The position numbers were made by a program, and so were the translations under genes. The notes under the pieces are model-generated. The model searched no databases and was not told where the DNA came from. It saw only the letters and a list, made by a program, of their open reading frames with translations. This document shows positions 13,867 through 16,046 of a stretch of DNA of 16,046 nt, piece by piece (position 1 is the first letter of the stretch; every line of letters begins with the position of its first letter). The stretch spans positions 1-16,046 of the forward strand of contig JASMLY010000001.1 in assembly GCA_030748455.1 (NCBI GenBank), read 5' to 3'. Source of the stretch: Phycisphaerales bacterium (lineage in GTDB: Bacteria; Planctomycetota; Phycisphaerae; Phycisphaerales; SM1A02).

Positions 13867-15168
13867 CTACGAGGCAACAAGCACGGCAAGTAAAATGACA
13901 TTGACGATTGCACTGATGATCAACAGTGCAAGATACGTCGTTGTGAGTGGGTTTCCAGTCGATGGATGTATCGTTTGGGGTGCAACTGGTGCACCAGAAG
14001 ATGTTTCTTTTGCCACTTTGGATAGCATCGCAAAATCAAGGGTTGGCTGCGCATATTTTGGTTGATCGCCCGCCATAACCGCATCAATGTCACTGAGTAA
14101 ATCTCTGGCGTTTTGATATCGTTGCGAGACTTCTTTAGCCATCATCATTTCAATAATCTGAGAAAAGCCTGCTGAAAGCGATTCGTTGATGTGATCTGGA
14201 GGGATGAGGTCTTGTTTGAGGTGACGTCGCATCACGTCCGATGGGTTCTTTCCAGGAAAGGGGACACGCCCAGTAACGAGGTGGTAGATCGTTGCTCCGA
14301 GGCTGTAAAGATCCGCAGCGGGGGTGATATCGACTTCCCCCCGAATCTGCTCAGGGCTGATGTAATACGGCGTGCCGTACGCTCTTCCTGCTTCAGCCTC
14401 AGCACTTTCAACGTCAGACATCGCTCGTGCCAAACCTAGGTCAGCAAGTTTCACATCTCCTTTTGAGGAAATCATAATGTTCTTTGGTTTGACATCGCGG
14501 TGGATAAAACCAGCGTCATGCGCGTGTTGAAGTGCGGAAGCAACCTGCCTTAAAATACTAATGGACTCTTTTTCGCTCAGTTGTTTTTCTTCTTCAACTC
14601 GATCGAACGCAGTGATACCATCGACATATTCCATTACAAAGTAATGGTGTTCGCCTGAAAGGCCAACGTCGTAAGCCTGCACAATATTTGGGTGATTGAG
14701 TTTCGCTGCTGCTTTGCCTTCTTTGTAGAAGCGGTCAATGAATTCCTTGTTGTCAGAAAATTTTGTCGGCAGCACCTTGATGGCAACTGGTCGATCCAAA
14801 CTCTTTTGTTGTGCGAGGAATACAGAGGCCATTGCACCAGAACCGAGTTTTCGGATGAAATTAAATCCAGGAATTCTTTGCGTGGATTTTCGGGTATCAA
14901 AGTCAGATTGAAGCCGGTCAATCTGCCGTTCAGTAATGTACTTGTGATTGACGAGCAAATCTGAGAGCGTGTGTCCTTCACTCGTGCCCCCAGCTTCTTC
15001 AAGAAGGGCGTTGCACTCTGCGAGTTCTTCTGGTGTCACAAGTCCGTTGTCGACAACGAGTTTTCCAAGCATCGTATCGAAACCAAACGTAGATGCACCG
15101 GGACTTCGGCCTCTAGTTGGTGGTGCAACAGGCTCTGTTTTACTCGCATTGTTTTCTTCGTTTGTCAT
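13867..15168 (-). CDS. Hanks-type Ser/Thr protein kinase with PilB/MshEN-like N-terminal region and C-terminal membrane anchor
   Basis: A eukaryotic-like Ser/Thr kinase of 433 residues. The kinase domain (about 101-365) has LGSGAMASVF (108-117, glycine loop), VAIK with Lys131, an alpha-C Glu near 150, HRDVKPKN (223-230, catalytic Asp225), LADLGLA (241-247, metal-binding Asp243, DLG in place of DFG) and GTPYYISPEQ (265-274). A single transmembrane helix (about 411-431) ends the chain. No extracellular sensor domain follows; only about two residues remain outside. The N-terminal 100 residues contain two units resembling the PilB/GspE N-domain: LGKLVVDNGLVTPEELAE (34-51) and LSDLLVNHKYITERQIDRL (68-86). 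Start 15168 has only a weak AGAAG upstream. It is convergent with talC and divergent from maf. Confidence 0.93.
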   Translation of the reverse strand: MTNEENNASKTEPVAPPTRGRSPGASTFGFDTMLGKLVVDNGLVTPEELAECNALLEEAGGTSEGHTLSDLLVNHKYITERQIDRLQSDFDTRKSTQRIPGFNFIRKLGSGAMASVFLAQQKSLDRPVAIKVLPTKFSDNKEFIDRFYKEGKAAAKLNHPNIVQAYDVGLSGEHHYFVMEYVDGITAFDRVEEEKQLSEKESISILRQVASALQHAHDAGFIHRDVKPKNIMISSKGDVKLADLGLARAMSDVESAEAEAGRAYGTPYYISPEQIRGEVDITPAADLYSLGATIYHLVTGRVPFPGKNPSDVMRRHLKQDLIPPDHINESLSAGFSQIIEMMMAKEVSQRYQNARDLLSDIDAVMAGDQPKYAQPTLDFAMLSKVAKETSSGAPVAPQTIHPSTGNPLTTTYLALLIISAIVNVILLAVLVAS

Positions 15169-15304
15169 ACTTCTGAACTATGCACACATCCTACCACCCT
15201 GTCAAGAAAAGGGTGAAATGAAACATACAAAAGAAAGGGGGTACTATGCCTCCTATGAATGTTCATACGTATGTTCACAGCATGAAGTTCCACAGGTGTT
15301 ACCG

Positions 15305-15889
15305 ATGAATTGGCAAACTCCTTTGATACTCGCAAGCACTTCTCCAAGGAGGCGAAAGTTGCTACAAGAGGCAGGAATAGATGCTATTGTCGCATCTCCA
15401 ACGATCGATGATTCTTGCCTTGCTTGCGGGAATATTTCGCCCAAAGAATGGGTAACAGCACTCGCAATCCTTAAAGCAAAAAGCACTATTGCGGTCTGCA
15501 AAGGTGGGGATGGGACAATTTTGGCAGCAGATACCGTATGTGTTGTTGATGAAACTATTCTTGGACAACCTGAAAACGAACCAGAAGCCAAAAGAATGAT
15601 TGAATCGATGGTTCGACGAGACCACGAGGTTTGCACAGGATGGTGCCTCAAAACACTTGATGGGGGTAGAAGTTTGCATGGGTGTGAAACAACAGTCGTT
15701 TCGATTGGGGACATTGAATCTAGAGACATTGAAGAGTATGTTGAGAGTGGGCTGTGGAAGGGGAAAGCTGGCGGGTACAATTTAAGTGAACGATGTGCTG
15801 CGGGTTGGCCACTTTCGTGGCAAGGTGACCCAACGAGTGTGATGGGACTTCCGATGGAACGCCTAACAAAAGAACTTTCAAGAAAGTGA
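15305..15889 (+). CDS. maf: Maf family nucleotide pyrophosphatase
   Basis: A Maf/HAM1-like nucleoside triphosphate pyrophosphatase that hydrolyses non-canonical or modified NTPs to the monophosphate. The 194-residue product begins with LILASTSPRRRKLL (7-20, the Maf signature) and has AADTVC (75-80), GQPEN (87-91) and WKGKAGGYNLSE (151-162). It ends with GDPTSVMGLPM (174-184), which corresponds to the family's GDPxNVxGLPl. The ATG at 15305 was chosen because the signature begins right after it and AGGTG lies 6 nt upstream. The same frame is open much further upstream, but that part is antisense to the kinase gene and carries no Maf sequence. The next gene, lpxK, follows within 6 nt in the same frame. 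Confidence 0.9.
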   Translation: MNWQTPLILASTSPRRRKLLQEAGIDAIVASPTIDDSCLACGNISPKEWVTALAILKAKSTIAVCKGGDGTILAADTVCVVDETILGQPENEPEAKRMIESMVRRDHEVCTGWCLKTLDGGRSLHGCETTVVSIGDIESRDIEEYVESGLWKGKAGGYNLSERCAAGWPLSWQGDPTSVMGLPMERLTKELSRK

Positions 15890-15895
15890 TGTAAT

Positions 15896-16046
15896 CTGAA
15901 ACAACCTCTTCCAACTTGGCTCAATGGAATTGCGTTCCCCGTTTCGTGGATCTATGGGTTGATTGTGCGTTCCCGAAATGCATGGTACACAAACGGACGA
16001 GGTGTTCATCGAGTCCCCCTGCCAGTGATCTCCGTTGGCAACATTA
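15896..16046 (+). CDS. lpxK: Tetraacyldisaccharide 4'-kinase LpxK, N-terminal fragment (window edge)
   Basis: LpxK phosphorylates the 4' position of the lipid A disaccharide at the inner membrane. The visible 50 codons read KQPLPTWLNGIAFPVSWIYG, then a segment with LIVRSRNAWYTNG, then RVPLPVISVGNI. This matches the LpxK N-terminus (LYGL..R.RN.LY ... PVPVISVGNItvGGtGKTP). The P-loop should follow just outside the window. The start is uncertain. No ATG, GTG or TTG lies between the maf TGA (15887-15889) and the first conserved residues, so I take CTG at 15896. A TTG at 15959 would remove the amphipathic N-terminus. The presence of lpxK implies a lipopolysaccharide outer membrane. Confidence 0.8.
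   Translation, partial: MKQPLPTWLNGIAFPVSWIYGLIVRSRNAWYTNGRGVHRVPLPVISVGNI

Noticed and set aside
14948..15304. N-terminal extension of maf into the kinase gene
   Set aside because: The frame stays open, but this part overlaps the kinase coding region on the opposite strand and the Maf signature begins directly after the ATG at 15305.

Overview
The window reads as chromosomal DNA of a Gram-negative-type bacterium. My best guess is a planctomycete, possibly Phycisphaerae-like. This rests on three things: two large prepilin-type (GFTLIELL) proteins, a Hanks-type Ser/Thr kinase with a C-terminal membrane anchor, and lipid A (LpxK) plus NfeD/FloA genes in moderate-GC DNA. The taxonomic call is inference and no marker here proves it. 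Gene density is high. I see no insertion sequence, integrase, CRISPR array, rRNA or tRNA.

Layout. (a) Positions 1-137 (minus) hold the 5' part of tmRNA (ssrA), with its first pseudoknot and the complete tag reading frame (GNANYALAA, stop); the rest lies beyond the window edge. A good promoter precedes it. (b) adk (minus) lies beside it, and recJ (plus) diverges from adk. (c) Positions 10057 to 2619 (minus) form one tightly packed seven-gene transcription unit: long NfeD membrane protease, short NfeD, FloA flotillin, DegT-family PLP aminotransferase, PlsC-type acyltransferase and two CNNM/CBS membrane proteins. Neighbouring genes overlap by 1 or 4 nt, except for a 37-nt gap before floA, which has its own strong Shine-Dalgarno. 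The last gene overlaps the 3' end of recJ tail to tail. (d) Positions 12210 to 10228 (minus) hold two tandem paralogous pseudopilin-like genes. They have a long (475 nt) upstream region and end at a strong intrinsic terminator. (e) ridA-like (minus) and transaldolase talC (plus) diverge from a 44-bp gap. (f) A Ser/Thr kinase (minus) converges on talC. (g) maf and the start of lpxK (plus) run off the right edge.

How the genes work together. The NfeD-FloA core is a known membrane-microdomain and quality-control module. Its fusion into one operon with acyltransferase, aminotransferase and CNNM genes suggests a membrane-homeostasis unit. The kinase carries an N-terminal repeat region resembling the PilB/GspE (MshEN) N-domain. 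This is notable next to pseudopilin genes, but the c-di-GMP-binding residues look degenerate. Three first-in-unit genes (long nfeD, ridA, talC) have a good -10 hexamer 6-8 nt upstream of the ATG and no Shine-Dalgarno, which suggests leaderless transcripts. All family calls come from reading motifs by eye; no database search was possible.
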